Source: Treponema sp. (GTDB lineage Bacteria; Spirochaetota; Spirochaetia; Treponematales; Treponemataceae). Taken from it: a stretch of 7,683 nucleotides of DNA. The position numbers and the translations under genes are program-made. Positions 1 through 6,486 of this stretch are shown here, piece by piece. Below the pieces are notes generated by a model. The model had not been told where the DNA came from. It was given only the letters and a program-made list of their open reading frames with translations, and did not search any database. The stretch is from positions 1 to 7,683 of the forward strand of contig JABUUX010000442.1 of assembly GCA_021442965.1 (NCBI GenBank), read 5' to 3'. Every line of letters begins with the position of its first letter. The stretch's first letter is position 1.

Positions 1-1541
1 TCTACAGCGTCTACTTCTTCAACGCTTTCAACTTCTTCTACTGCATCAGCGTCTTCTACTGTTTCTATCTCTTCTGAGATTTCTTCTACGGTATCTGCTT
101 CTTCTATAACGTCCGCATCTTCAACTATATCAGCATCTTCAATATCTTCTATGTCCTCAACCTCAGAAGAACTTTGAGCTGTAACAACTGGTCCTGCAGA
201 AGCTACAGACGTCCGTGTATCTTCCAGTTTGATTTTTGTTGTAGAAAGTACTTCTTCCAGCATGCGTTTAAGTTCAGCCGAAGTAGCGGCATCATTCATG
301 CTTACAGACTTAACATATTCTTTCTTAGTTCCGATTGCAGAAAGAATTTCATCCCAACTTTTATTTAAAAGCAGATCTACCTGTTTTTCATGTTTACGGC
401 CTTTTCTGCCAAGACTTTGCTTAACATCGCGGAATAAATCAGCCTTGCGACCTTCTATCTGATTTGATACAAGTTCCCAGTCTACACTTTCTTTATTCTC
501 TAAATATTCAGAAACAAAGGCAAACTGTATCTTTTTAATTCTGGATCTTATAACAACCATATCATCAGTTTTAAAACTGAAAATAAGGAATACAATCAGG
601 AATACAGTAATGAACACACATATACAAATAAGAATTCTGGTTGTACCCGGCAGTTCAAAGTAATCATTTGTGTAAATTTCTGAAATTGAAAATATATCTG
701 AACTGTAATCTGAAAGACTTACCCAATATTTATTGTCTTCTGATTCCAGCACTCTGTCAGGTCCCGCAGATTTTTCTTTCCAAGAGTCCTTAACTGGAGT
801 TTGAAACAGTTCACGCCCAACTTTAGGAAGCCCTATTACAAATCCGCCCTTCTTTCCGTTCTGATCCGTAAACAAAGTAAGAGAATCTGTTACAGAAATA
901 AGATTTTCTTTAATCAGCCCCTTTTCAATATTTCCCGTCTTACAGTAAAAAACAAATGTACCGCGATAAACACCGTATTTATCTTCTATAGGGTGGGAAA
1001 TATTAATTAAGCCCTTTTCTTCGTTAAATGTAATTTTTGGGGTTTTAGGTCCGTCGGAATCAGGAATCGAAATAAGTTCAAAAGATGATTCTCCGGGAAC
1101 TGCCTGAATATCTGCATAATTTTTGTATACACGGGCAGTTCCGTTCTGTTTTGCAATATCTTCGCTGTAAGTACTAAAATGCAGATTTCGTCCGTTTTTA
1201 TCTACAAGTCTTAATCCGTCCAGTCCGCTTACATTTGTAAAAAGTTCACCCGTAATCTGAACACGGGCCTGCACATCAGACTCTGACGGTGTTTGAGAAA
1301 AATAACTCTGAATACAATCAGCCTTAGCATATTCTTCTGTAGTTTTGAGAAAATTCTGAATGTATGTGTTACAGTAGTCAGAAGACTCTTTTACCCGTGC
1401 TCTTTCCTGCTCAATTCTTTCCGGCTGGTAAAACTTTGTCTCAATCTTTGAAAAAAGAGGAGAATAAGCCGTAAAAAGAAATGCAGCAAAAAGGACAACG
1501 GTAATGAGCATACTGACCGCAGTTTTCTGTCCGGAGTTCAC
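1..1541 (-). CDS. Two-TM Cache-like membrane sensor protein with acidic tail, C-terminus cut by window edge
   Basis: The frame is open from a GTG at 1541 to the window edge (513 codons, no stop reached). An in-frame TGA at 1577-1575 limits the start to GTG 1541, TTG 1547 or ATG 1511. GTG is preferred because AAAAGGG lies 8 nt upstream. Residues about 9-26 form one TM helix. Residues 27-300 look exported and include a Cache-like stretch (GLDGLRLVDKNGRNL). Residues about 302-325 (RILICICVFITVFLIVF) form a second TM helix. The cytoplasmic part is charged, then a Ser/Thr-rich linker leads into an almost purely E/D/V/A/I tail from residue 460. The topology is that of a chemoreceptor or sensor, but no HAMP, kinase, GGDEF or methyl-accepting domain is visible, so a sensory role is only inferred. 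It lies 88 nt downstream of the U32 gene in the same direction and has a possible promoter of its own. Confidence 0.75.
   Translation of the reverse strand, partial: MNSGQKTAVSMLITVVLFAAFLFTAYSPLFSKIETKFYQPERIEQERARVKESSDYCNTYIQNFLKTTEEYAKADCIQSYFSQTPSESDVQARVQITGELFTNVSGLDGLRLVDKNGRNLHFSTYSEDIAKQNGTARVYKNYADIQAVPGESSFELISIPDSDGPKTPKITFNEEKGLINISHPIEDKYGVYRGTFVFYCKTGNIEKGLIKENLISVTDSLTLFTDQNGKKGGFVIGLPKVGRELFQTPVKDSWKEKSAGPDRVLESEDNKYWVSLSDYSSDIFSISEIYTNDYFELPGTTRILICICVFITVFLIVFLIFSFKTDDMVVIRSRIKKIQFAFVSEYLENKESVDWELVSNQIEGRKADLFRDVKQSLGRKGRKHEKQVDLLLNKSWDEILSAIGTKKEYVKSVSMNDAATSAELKRMLEEVLSTTKIKLEDTRTSVASAGPVVTAQSSSEVEDIEDIEDADIVEDADVIEEADTVEEISEEIETVEDADAVEEVESVEEVDAV
3..164 (-). repeat. 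Low-complexity acidic repeat tail of the membrane protein
   Basis: In the minus-strand frame these 54 codons give 18 Glu and 10 Asp and no Lys, Arg or His. They are built from loose units such as VEDAD, IEDIED and VEEVESVEE. On the plus strand the DNA appears as recurring TCTTC and TCTTCTAC words. The tract is still open at the window edge, so its full length is unknown. Such degenerate repeats can change length by slippage. Confidence 0.75.
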
Positions 1542-1579
1542 TCCCAATACCCTTTTAAAAAAATTTCTACTTATTCATT

Positions 1580-1608
1580 ATTATATCGGCACTTTATTCT
1601 GAATACTT
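1580..1608 (-). promoter_or_regulatory. Possible promoter of the membrane sensor gene
   Basis: A perfect TATAAT occupies 1585-1580 on the minus strand in the 88-nt gap after the U32 gene. The predicted start near 1573 would give a leader of about 32 nt containing the AAAAGGG ribosome site. The hexamer at the 17-nt position (AAGTAT, 1608-1603) is a poor -35. A better one, TTGAAC at 1618-1613, is 27 nt away and too far. Read-through from the U32 gene is equally possible. Confidence 0.35.
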
Positions 1609-1629
1609 GACTGTTCAAACCTTTAGACG

Positions 1630-3093
1630 TTACCTTCCTTTATCGCGTATAATGCCGGGTTTATAGTCCGGATCTTCTACACGAATCAAAGAACCTTCAG
1701 GAAGATTTTCTTTGGTGTATATATAGCAAGGGTGACTGTCACACACCCAGTTCAAAAGGCATCCAGTTTCCGGATTTATTAACTGCCAGTCTCCCGGAAC
1801 CGCCTTTTTACTTACAAATTCGGGTGAAACAAATTCTATTTCCATATCTGTAGAAAACTTGTTTACCGCAGTACATTCATAAAGTTTCCACCCTTCTTTT
1901 TTTTCTAAAGGAACAATCCGTCTGTCTGTATGAATTTCCAAATCTTTAAGTCTTGCCTCTCGGGCTGAAGGATGCATATTGTCTAATTCCGTTTTAAATT
2001 CACCGTAAGTATTTTTTGCCAGACTAAGAATATTTTCAAAATCATCACCTTTAATTTCATTTCCGGCTTGTGCGGTAAGAATGTACTTGCTGTCAGAAGC
2101 TCCAATACAGGTTTCATCAGCATCGGTACGGCTGTAATAAAATCCTGTGGTGCTTTCGCGGTGTGCAACATTTTCCAGTTCCGCAATAAATGGAGCCGCT
2201 TCTTCCTGTGTTATTTTTCCTTCAATTGCGTCCAACGCTTTTCTGTAAGCCCTGGTAACTAAAGCAACATAGTAAACCGATTTCATGCGGCCTTCAATTT
2301 TTAAGGAATCAAGCCCTGCATCAATCATATCCTTAAGATTTTCTACCATGCGAATATCTTTACTTGAAAGAATAGCCGTAAAATTTTCACCTTCAAAAAC
2401 AGGGAACAAATCTTCCGGGCGTTCATGTTCTCTCAGATAAAGTCTGCCACTCTGAGCCAGTTCCTTAGCACCTTCAGGTTTTGCCAGAAGATCATACTCC
2501 CAGCGGCAAGTATGAGAACAAAGCCCCGCCTGTGCAGAACGCCCCGTCAAATAAGCACTCATAAGACAACGTCCGGCATATGCAATGCACATTGCACCAT
2601 GGCAGAAAGCTTCCAGTTCCATATCAGGAACAGCATCTTTTATTTCGCGAATCTCTTTAAGGGAAGCTTCCCGTCCCAGAACCACACGCGAAAATCCCAT
2701 AGACTTATACACTTTTACCGCTTCAGAATTTATGCAGCTTGCCTGTGTAGAAACATGGAGCTGTGCATTTGGAAACTCTTTCTGTAAAAGAGAGACAACT
2801 CCTAAATCCTGAACAATAAAAGCATCAATGGGATACTGTTTAAAGTAATCAATATTTTGCTTTAAATTTTCAATATCATTATTGTGAAAAGAAATGTTCA
2901 ACGCACAGTGAAGTTTTTTTTGGGGATACTTTTTCTTAAGCTCTACAACTTTTTTATATTCATCATCATAAAAATTATCGGCCTTTACTCTAAGTGAAAA
3001 TTTTTTTAGCCCAATGTAAGCGGCATCAGCCCCGTAAGCGTATGCGTAGGAAAGTTTTTCCACATTTCCTGCCGGTGATAAAAGTTCAATCAT
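1630..3093 (-). CDS. Peptidase U32 family protein, TrhP/YegQ-like tRNA hydroxylation protein
   Basis: This 487-residue protein carries the U32 family signature at residues 161-179 (EAFCHGAMCIAYAGRCLMS), matching E-x-F-x2-G-[SA]-x-C-x4-G-x-C-x-x-S. The N-terminus MIELLSPAGNVEKL and the motif DAAYIGLKKFSLR fit the TIM-barrel part. Cys164, 169, 176, 192 and 196 cluster as in members that bind a 4Fe-4S cluster (UbiU and TrhP/RlhA types). The C-terminal 80 or so residues fit the extra beta domain of the YegQ/TrhP branch, as does the overall length. Despite the name, characterised bacterial relatives hydroxylate RNA (TrhP: 5-hydroxyuridine at tRNA position 34) rather than acting as general proteases. 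The ATG at 3093 has AAGGA (3104-3100) 6 nt upstream. It starts 15 nt after the hydrolase gene stops, so the two are probably co-transcribed. The family is secure; assignment to TrhP rather than a collagenase-like sibling is inferred. Confidence 0.88.
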   Translation of the reverse strand: MIELLSPAGNVEKLSYAYAYGADAAYIGLKKFSLRVKADNFYDDEYKKVVELKKKYPQKKLHCALNISFHNNDIENLKQNIDYFKQYPIDAFIVQDLGVVSLLQKEFPNAQLHVSTQASCINSEAVKVYKSMGFSRVVLGREASLKEIREIKDAVPDMELEAFCHGAMCIAYAGRCLMSAYLTGRSAQAGLCSHTCRWEYDLLAKPEGAKELAQSGRLYLREHERPEDLFPVFEGENFTAILSSKDIRMVENLKDMIDAGLDSLKIEGRMKSVYYVALVTRAYRKALDAIEGKITQEEAAPFIAELENVAHRESTTGFYYSRTDADETCIGASDSKYILTAQAGNEIKGDDFENILSLAKNTYGEFKTELDNMHPSAREARLKDLEIHTDRRIVPLEKKEGWKLYECTAVNKFSTDMEIEFVSPEFVSKKAVPGDWQLINPETGCLLNWVCDSHPCYIYTKENLPEGSLIRVEDPDYKPGIIRDKGR

Positions 3094-3108
3094 TTTGAAT
3101 CCTTAAAA

Positions 3109-4113
3109 CTATGCTTCCGAATGAATAGACTGTTCCAGACGCGGTTTATTTTCAAATTCCTGAGCAGTATCGGTATTCACTTTTGACGTAACAATCTTTC
3201 CTACTTTATCCAAAGCCAGATGAGATTCATGAAGAAATTCATCTGCCATCTGAAACATAAACATCATGCCCGGCCATAAATCCACTTCAACTTTATTTCC
3301 AAGACTTCTAAGCCTGTCTGCAAAAGCTAACGCATCTTCTTTAAGAATCTCCTGTTCTCCCATCTGAATAAACACAGGCGGAAACTGCATAAGCTGTTCG
3401 TCTGTTGCAAGCAGAGGTGAAACCAAAGGAAGAGAAGTGTTAGCGGCATAAGTGTAAACTGAGCTGGACTTTCTAAGAACATCACTTGAAGTAATATCGT
3501 CACTCATTTTCTTTGCTTTTAAGATTTTTGATTCAGAAGAAAGATTAAGCCACGGAGAAAATAAAATTACATTACTTATACAGGCCCTGTAGCGTTCGCG
3601 AAGGTTATACAAAAGAGCCAGCGCAATGGAACAGCCCGAACCGTCTGCTGCAATAATAAATTCAGGAAGAACACTGTTTCCGTTTTCGTCCTTATCAAGA
3701 GATGAGGTAACCTGTTCCTCTGTGTACAAAGCCCGGAATACAGACTGAATATCTTCCAAAGCTGCAGGATACGGGAACGCTGGAGCCAGGCGGAATTCCG
3801 GAAGAATTACTCTGGCACAAGTTTTTGTGGCTAGTGAAGAACAGAAACCTCGCCAGGATGAACGGCTGCCACCAACAAAAGAACCTCCGTGAATATAAAG
3901 AACTACACGGTTCGAAGAATAGATTTCAGGAGAAAGAACATCGCAGGTTACACCGCCGTAAACACTCTCATTTCTTTCCACACGATTTGGAAGAATGGGT
4001 GTGTAAAAAGTATTTTCAATTTTTTCTCGGAAGGAAGCCGTTTCAGATTTAGAAGTATAAACAAGACACTTCAGTTTATTCACGGCGCCTTTTCGGTCGT
4101 TTTCAAAAGCCAT
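3109..4113 (-). CDS. Alpha/beta-hydrolase of the GDXG (HSL) family, apparently lacking the catalytic Ser and His
   Basis: From ATG 4113 this is 334 residues, and the fold is clear: oxyanion motif LYIHGGSF (HGG at residues 75-77), then the EFRLAPAFPYPAALED block typical of HSL-family esterases. The nucleophile elbow, normally GDSAGG, reads ADGSGC in ungapped alignment, so Gly158 sits where the catalytic Ser should be, with a Ser one residue later. The acid region reads GEQEILKEDA (Glu255 possible). The His region, normally G-M-x-H-x-F, reads GMMFMFQ, with Phe285 in place of His. It is therefore probably not an active esterase and may bind a ligand or partner instead. An upstream in-frame TTG at 4149 would add 12 residues, but that TTG is part of a -35 box and lacks a ribosome site. 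There is no signal peptide, so a cytoplasmic location is likely. First gene of a leftward unit with the U32 gene. Confidence 0.85.
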   Translation of the reverse strand: MAFENDRKGAVNKLKCLVYTSKSETASFREKIENTFYTPILPNRVERNESVYGGVTCDVLSPEIYSSNRVVLYIHGGSFVGGSRSSWRGFCSSLATKTCARVILPEFRLAPAFPYPAALEDIQSVFRALYTEEQVTSSLDKDENGNSVLPEFIIAADGSGCSIALALLYNLRERYRACISNVILFSPWLNLSSESKILKAKKMSDDITSSDVLRKSSSVYTYAANTSLPLVSPLLATDEQLMQFPPVFIQMGEQEILKEDALAFADRLRSLGNKVEVDLWPGMMFMFQMADEFLHESHLALDKVGKIVTSKVNTDTAQEFENKPRLEQSIHSEA

Positions 4114-4120
4114 AAAGTAA

Positions 4121-4149
4121 ATTATAGTGTTAAAAATAGGTATACTCAA
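4121..4149 (-). promoter_or_regulatory. Sigma-70 type promoter giving a leaderless hydrolase mRNA
   Basis: On the minus strand TTGAGT (4149-4144) and a perfect TATAAT (4126-4121) are separated by exactly 17 nt. Only 7 nt lie between the -10 box and the ATG at 4113, so transcription should begin at or next to the A of the ATG. No Shine-Dalgarno sequence precedes that ATG, which agrees with leaderless translation. Confidence 0.65.
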
Positions 4150-4280
4150 TGCAGATGTAAATAACAGATTTATACAGAGAACCGTTCTTAATCTGAATAA
4201 TGAAATTCTAAAGAATCAGGAGATTATTACCACGGGTGGTTCAAAAAACGCAAGCACTGGTTTTAGATACCCTTTCTTCA

Positions 4281-4312
4281 TAAAATCTGTTAAAATCTGT
4301 TTTATAATCTGT
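4281..4312 (+). promoter_or_regulatory. Likely promoter of the redox operon, embedded in a 10-bp direct repeat
   Basis: TAAAATCTGT occurs twice in tandem (4281-4300), and a third, variant copy TATAATCTGT lies at 4303-4312. The third copy contains a perfect -10 box TATAAT (4303-4308), about 50 nt upstream of the ATG at 4359. No convincing -35 lies 16-18 nt upstream, since that position falls inside the first repeat. The repeats may be binding sites for an activator that replaces the -35 contact; this is inference. The rest of the gap 4150-4280 shows nothing recognisable beyond a small CCACGGGTGG hairpin near 4230. Confidence 0.45.
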
Positions 4313-4358
4313 ATATTGCTTTGTAAGCCTCACTGTACGCCATTCAATAGGAGTTCTT

Positions 4359-4907
4359 ATGAAAAATAAAGTTTATAAAATTTCAGCATTAATCATTTTC
4401 CTTTGCCTGTTCAGTCAGAATGTTTTTGCAAAAGGAAAGACTGCAAAAAAAGACAAAGAAAAAACAGAAAATCAAAAACTGACTTTTACTTCGGTAGACA
4501 TTTATGGGAACACAGTAGACAGTAAAGAATTCTTTGCAAAAAAAGATCTTACAGTAATCAACCTTTGGGGAACTTTCTGTAATCCTTGTATTAGAGAAAT
4601 GCCACAACTTGCACAATGGGATAAAGAACTTCCAAAAAACGTTCAGCTGCTTGGAATTGTTGGTGATGTTTCAAGTCTTGAAGAAACAGAAACCCTAAAT
4701 ATAATGAAAGATTTTTTTAAAAAACTTGATTTGACCTATGTAAACCTGATCTCTTCAGATTCAATTAAAAGTTTTACATCTCAGTTTCAGTATGTTCCAA
4801 CCACAATTCTGGTAGATAAAAACGGTAATGTAATTGGAGAACCGATTGTAGGTGCACATGTAAATAAATACAAAAATGCTGTAGAGAACTACCTTGGGAA
4901 AAAATAA
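4359..4907 (+). CDS. Secreted TlpA/ResA-like thioredoxin-fold protein with CNPC active site
   Basis: The 182-residue protein starts with a Sec signal (MKNKV, then a hydrophobic run to about residue 22, probable cleavage after NVFA at 24) and a Lys-rich linker (25-40). A thioredoxin fold follows: strand DLTVINLWGTF, redox pair C74-N-P-C77, MPQLAQWDKEL helix, later strand QLLGIVGD, and the cis-proline loop V146-P147-T148 before TILVDKNGNVIGEPIVG. This is the TlpA/ResA/AhpC-TSA-like pattern of exported thiol-disulfide reductases. It would act outside the inner membrane to reduce disulfides in exported proteins; the substrate is not indicated. No lipobox is present. AGGAG at 4349-4353 lies 5 nt before the ATG. 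It is the first gene of a tight operon, overlapping the next reading frame by 14 nt. The two downstream redox proteins suggest that they resupply its electrons. Confidence 0.88.
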   Translation: MKNKVYKISALIIFLCLFSQNVFAKGKTAKKDKEKTENQKLTFTSVDIYGNTVDSKEFFAKKDLTVINLWGTFCNPCIREMPQLAQWDKELPKNVQLLGIVGDVSSLEETETLNIMKDFFKKLDLTYVNLISSDSIKSFTSQFQYVPTTILVDKNGNVIGEPIVGAHVNKYKNAVENYLGKK

Positions 4908-5055
4908 AAAATCATCTGCTATATTTTACCTTTCTCAAATTCTGGCTCTTCTTCTGACCGTTGCATTCATTTTTTTTGGGATTTACCGTAAGGAAGTTTC
5001 CGTCATATTAAAAAAAGCCACAAATATATGTCTTGAATGCATAGGACTTGGCTGA
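4894..5055 (+). CDS. 53-residue membrane microprotein with C-terminal CxxC (CD1871A-like family)
   Basis: The frame TTG 4894 to TGA 5055 encodes 53 residues: a basic start (GKNKKSS), one TM helix (about 9-31, IFYLSQILALLLTVAFIFF), the turn GIYRKEVSVILKKA, and the ending NICLECIGLG with a CLEC motif. The pattern 'TM - GIYR-x-E - VL-x-KA - ICLECIGxG' matches what I recall of the small proteins named CD1871A family CXXC motif-containing in clostridia. An in-frame TAG at 4882-4884 leaves TTG 4894 as the only ordinary start. The ribosome site is weak (GAGA, 7 nt upstream), so translation is probably coupled to the thioredoxin gene, whose last 14 nt it overlaps. The CxxC could bind a metal or Fe-S centre or relay thiol electrons. 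The gene sits exactly between a thioredoxin-like and a ferredoxin-like gene, which supports a redox role. Confidence 0.8.
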   Translation: MGKNKKSSAIFYLSQILALLLTVAFIFFGIYRKEVSVILKKATNICLECIGLG

Positions 5056-5069
5056 TTGTTAATATTCTT

Positions 5070-5936
5070 ATGAAAACAGAAAAACCAAAATCAAAAAGCA
5101 AAAAAATCTCATTTTCATTAAAACGGAAACTGATTCAAACAGCCGCTTTCGGTTTTTGTAATTTCAGAGTTACAAATTTTGCAGGCGGAAAAATCTACAC
5201 AGGAAAATGGAAAAACTTCTGTACCCCGGGTCTCAACTGCTATTCCTGTCCCGGAGCAACTTTTTCATGTCCTATAGGAGCCATGCAGGCTGCAGCAGGT
5301 TCCCAAAAATTCAACTTCAGTTTTTACGCAGTGGGCATAATCCTTGCCTTTGGCATAATTTTAGGACGCGGAGTCTGTGCATTCTTGTGTCCTTTTGGAC
5401 TTTTTCAGGAACTGCTACATAAAATCCCAAGTCCAAAGCTCACTCTTCCAAAACCGTGTAAATACATAAAATATGTCATTCTTCTTGTTTTTGTTCTGAT
5501 ACTTCCAGTTGCAAGTAAAACCCCAATGGGAAACGGAGACCCAGCATTCTGTAAATATATATGCCCTGCTGGAACTTTGGAAGGCGGAATCCCGCTTCTT
5601 TCTCTGAATCCGCATCTTAGAAATACCGCAGGCTGGCTTTTTGCTCTTAAAGCCTTTATTCTTTCAGCCGTTGTTGTAATGTCAGTTTTTATTCAGAGGT
5701 TCTTTTGTAAGACACTTTGCCCGCTTGGCGCTCTTTACGGATTTTTAAATAAAATCAGTCTTATGCACATAAATGTAGATTTGGAAAAATGTACCCAATG
5801 CGGCTCCTGTAAAAATCATTGTCCAATGGATGTAAACCCGGTAAAAGAAAACAGAACTCTTGAATGCATTAATTGCGGAAAATGTACTGAAGTCTGCCCG
5901 TCAAAAGCTTTGAAAATTTCCTGGTGGGGAAAATAA
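5070..5936 (+). CDS. Polytopic membrane 4Fe-4S ferredoxin-type protein (NapH/NosR-like family)
   Basis: From ATG 5070 this is 288 residues. After a basic start there is a Cys-rich loop, CTPGLNCYSCPGATFSCP (Cys51, 57, 60, 67). Clear TM helices lie near 86-105, 132-149 and 192-211; residues 24-40 may be a fourth. Three CxxxCP motifs sit at or near helix ends: CAFLCP (103-107), CKYICP (161-165) and CKTLCP (213-217). The C-terminus is a bacterial 2[4Fe-4S] ferredoxin domain: CTQCGSCKNHCP (241-251) and CINCGKCTEVCP (266-276). The layout is that of NapH/NosR/MauN-type membrane electron carriers, most like the 'GLNCYSCPGA' clostridial group. It probably moves electrons from cytoplasmic donors through the membrane, here perhaps to the CxxC microprotein and thioredoxin. 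It starts 14 nt after the microprotein stop. Neither ATG 5070 nor the upstream in-frame ATG 5037 has a good ribosome site; 5070 gives the more typical N-terminus. Confidence 0.85.
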   Translation: MKTEKPKSKSKKISFSLKRKLIQTAAFGFCNFRVTNFAGGKIYTGKWKNFCTPGLNCYSCPGATFSCPIGAMQAAAGSQKFNFSFYAVGIILAFGIILGRGVCAFLCPFGLFQELLHKIPSPKLTLPKPCKYIKYVILLVFVLILPVASKTPMGNGDPAFCKYICPAGTLEGGIPLLSLNPHLRNTAGWLFALKAFILSAVVVMSVFIQRFFCKTLCPLGALYGFLNKISLMHINVDLEKCTQCGSCKNHCPMDVNPVKENRTLECINCGKCTEVCPSKALKISWWGK

Positions 5937-6464
5937 TTATCGGTTCTTTTCTGGAATAGTTGCCTGTTTAAAATACTTAGGAGCTTTTCCACTTATAATC
6001 CAAGTGCCGTCGTAAAATCCGTTATCATTCATACCGGGGTATACAAAAATAACCTTTGCCGGATTTCCTGTATCGTAAATAAATTCGTTAGATTTCCACT
6101 CTTCCCTGTTCTCAGAAGGATACGGCCACTGTTTATCTGGCGGAGTAGAAACCGTAAATTTATATCTTCCGGGTTTGATATTTAAATGCATTGCTACCCC
6201 ACCCGAAAGCCAGTACGATTTTTTATAAAAGTTCACCACATCAGGAATTGTTACCCACTCGTAAGTTGCCTTCACTGCCGAATATGTAACATCATTCCCG
6301 TCCATATCTTCAATTTTCAGCCAGCATCTTATGTCATTAATATGTTCAGTATTCTGCGGTCTGTAAATAATTAATTCCCACGGATTATGGTGAATATCAG
6401 GTGCGTCCGCCGCCAGTAAAAAAAGGGAAAAGATAAAAAGAGTTATAACTCCAAGTTTTTTCAT
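5937..6464 (-). CDS. Secreted beta-rich protein of unknown function
   Basis: The 175-residue protein begins MKKLG followed by a hydrophobic run to about residue 17 and AADA, a Sec signal probably cut around residues 18-21. There is no lipobox, so it should be periplasmic or surface-released. The mature part is rich in aromatic residues and predicted strands (NPWELIIYRPQ, WLKIEDMDGNDV, IKPGRYKFTVSTPPD, EFIYDTGNPAKVIFVYPG). It reads like a single beta-sandwich domain, with one Cys in the mature chain. I do not recognise the family. No Shine-Dalgarno precedes ATG 6464. Instead an extended -10 lies 6 nt upstream, suggesting leaderless translation. Its TAA directly abuts the TAA of the convergent ferredoxin-like gene. 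Upstream lies the repeat-rich gene-free stretch, so it is probably monocistronic. Confidence 0.75.
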   Translation of the reverse strand: MKKLGVITLFIFSLFLLAADAPDIHHNPWELIIYRPQNTEHINDIRCWLKIEDMDGNDVTYSAVKATYEWVTIPDVVNFYKKSYWLSGGVAMHLNIKPGRYKFTVSTPPDKQWPYPSENREEWKSNEFIYDTGNPAKVIFVYPGMNDNGFYDGTWIISGKAPKYFKQATIPEKNR

Positions 6465-6470
6465 TGATTT

Positions 6471-6479
6471 ATTTTACCA
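6471..6479 (-). promoter_or_regulatory. Extended -10 promoter just upstream of the secreted-protein gene
   Basis: On the minus strand TGGTAAAAT (6479-6471) fits the extended -10 form TG-n-TANNNT. Six nt separate it from the ATG at 6464, so the transcript would begin close to the start codon. No -35 is seen at the 17-nt position; the palindrome GGGCGCCC (6494-6501) lies there instead. Confidence 0.4.
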
Positions 6480-6486
6480 CAGATTC

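Noticed and set aside
174..462. Two plus-strand frames of 64 and 77 codons
   Set aside because: They are shadows of the large minus-strand membrane protein frame, which is open over the whole region.
1580..1618. TTGAAC ... TATAAT as a complete promoter
   Set aside because: The spacer is 27 nt, well outside the usual 16-19 nt range.
2425..2787. 120-codon plus-strand frame
   Set aside because: It lies wholly antisense to the clearly conserved U32 gene and has no recognisable domain or ribosome site.
4127..4369. 80-codon plus-strand frame across the divergent promoter region
   Set aside because: It covers both promoters and runs into the thioredoxin gene start in another frame; composition is not protein-like.
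5037..5069. Upstream in-frame ATG for the membrane ferredoxin protein
   Set aside because: It overlaps the microprotein gene by 19 nt, has no ribosome site and adds an atypical N-terminus; still possible but less likely than ATG 5070.
5908..5945. Possible terminator at the end of the ferredoxin-like gene
   Set aside because: Only a 5-bp TTTCC/GGAAA stem without a T-run is visible, too weak to call.
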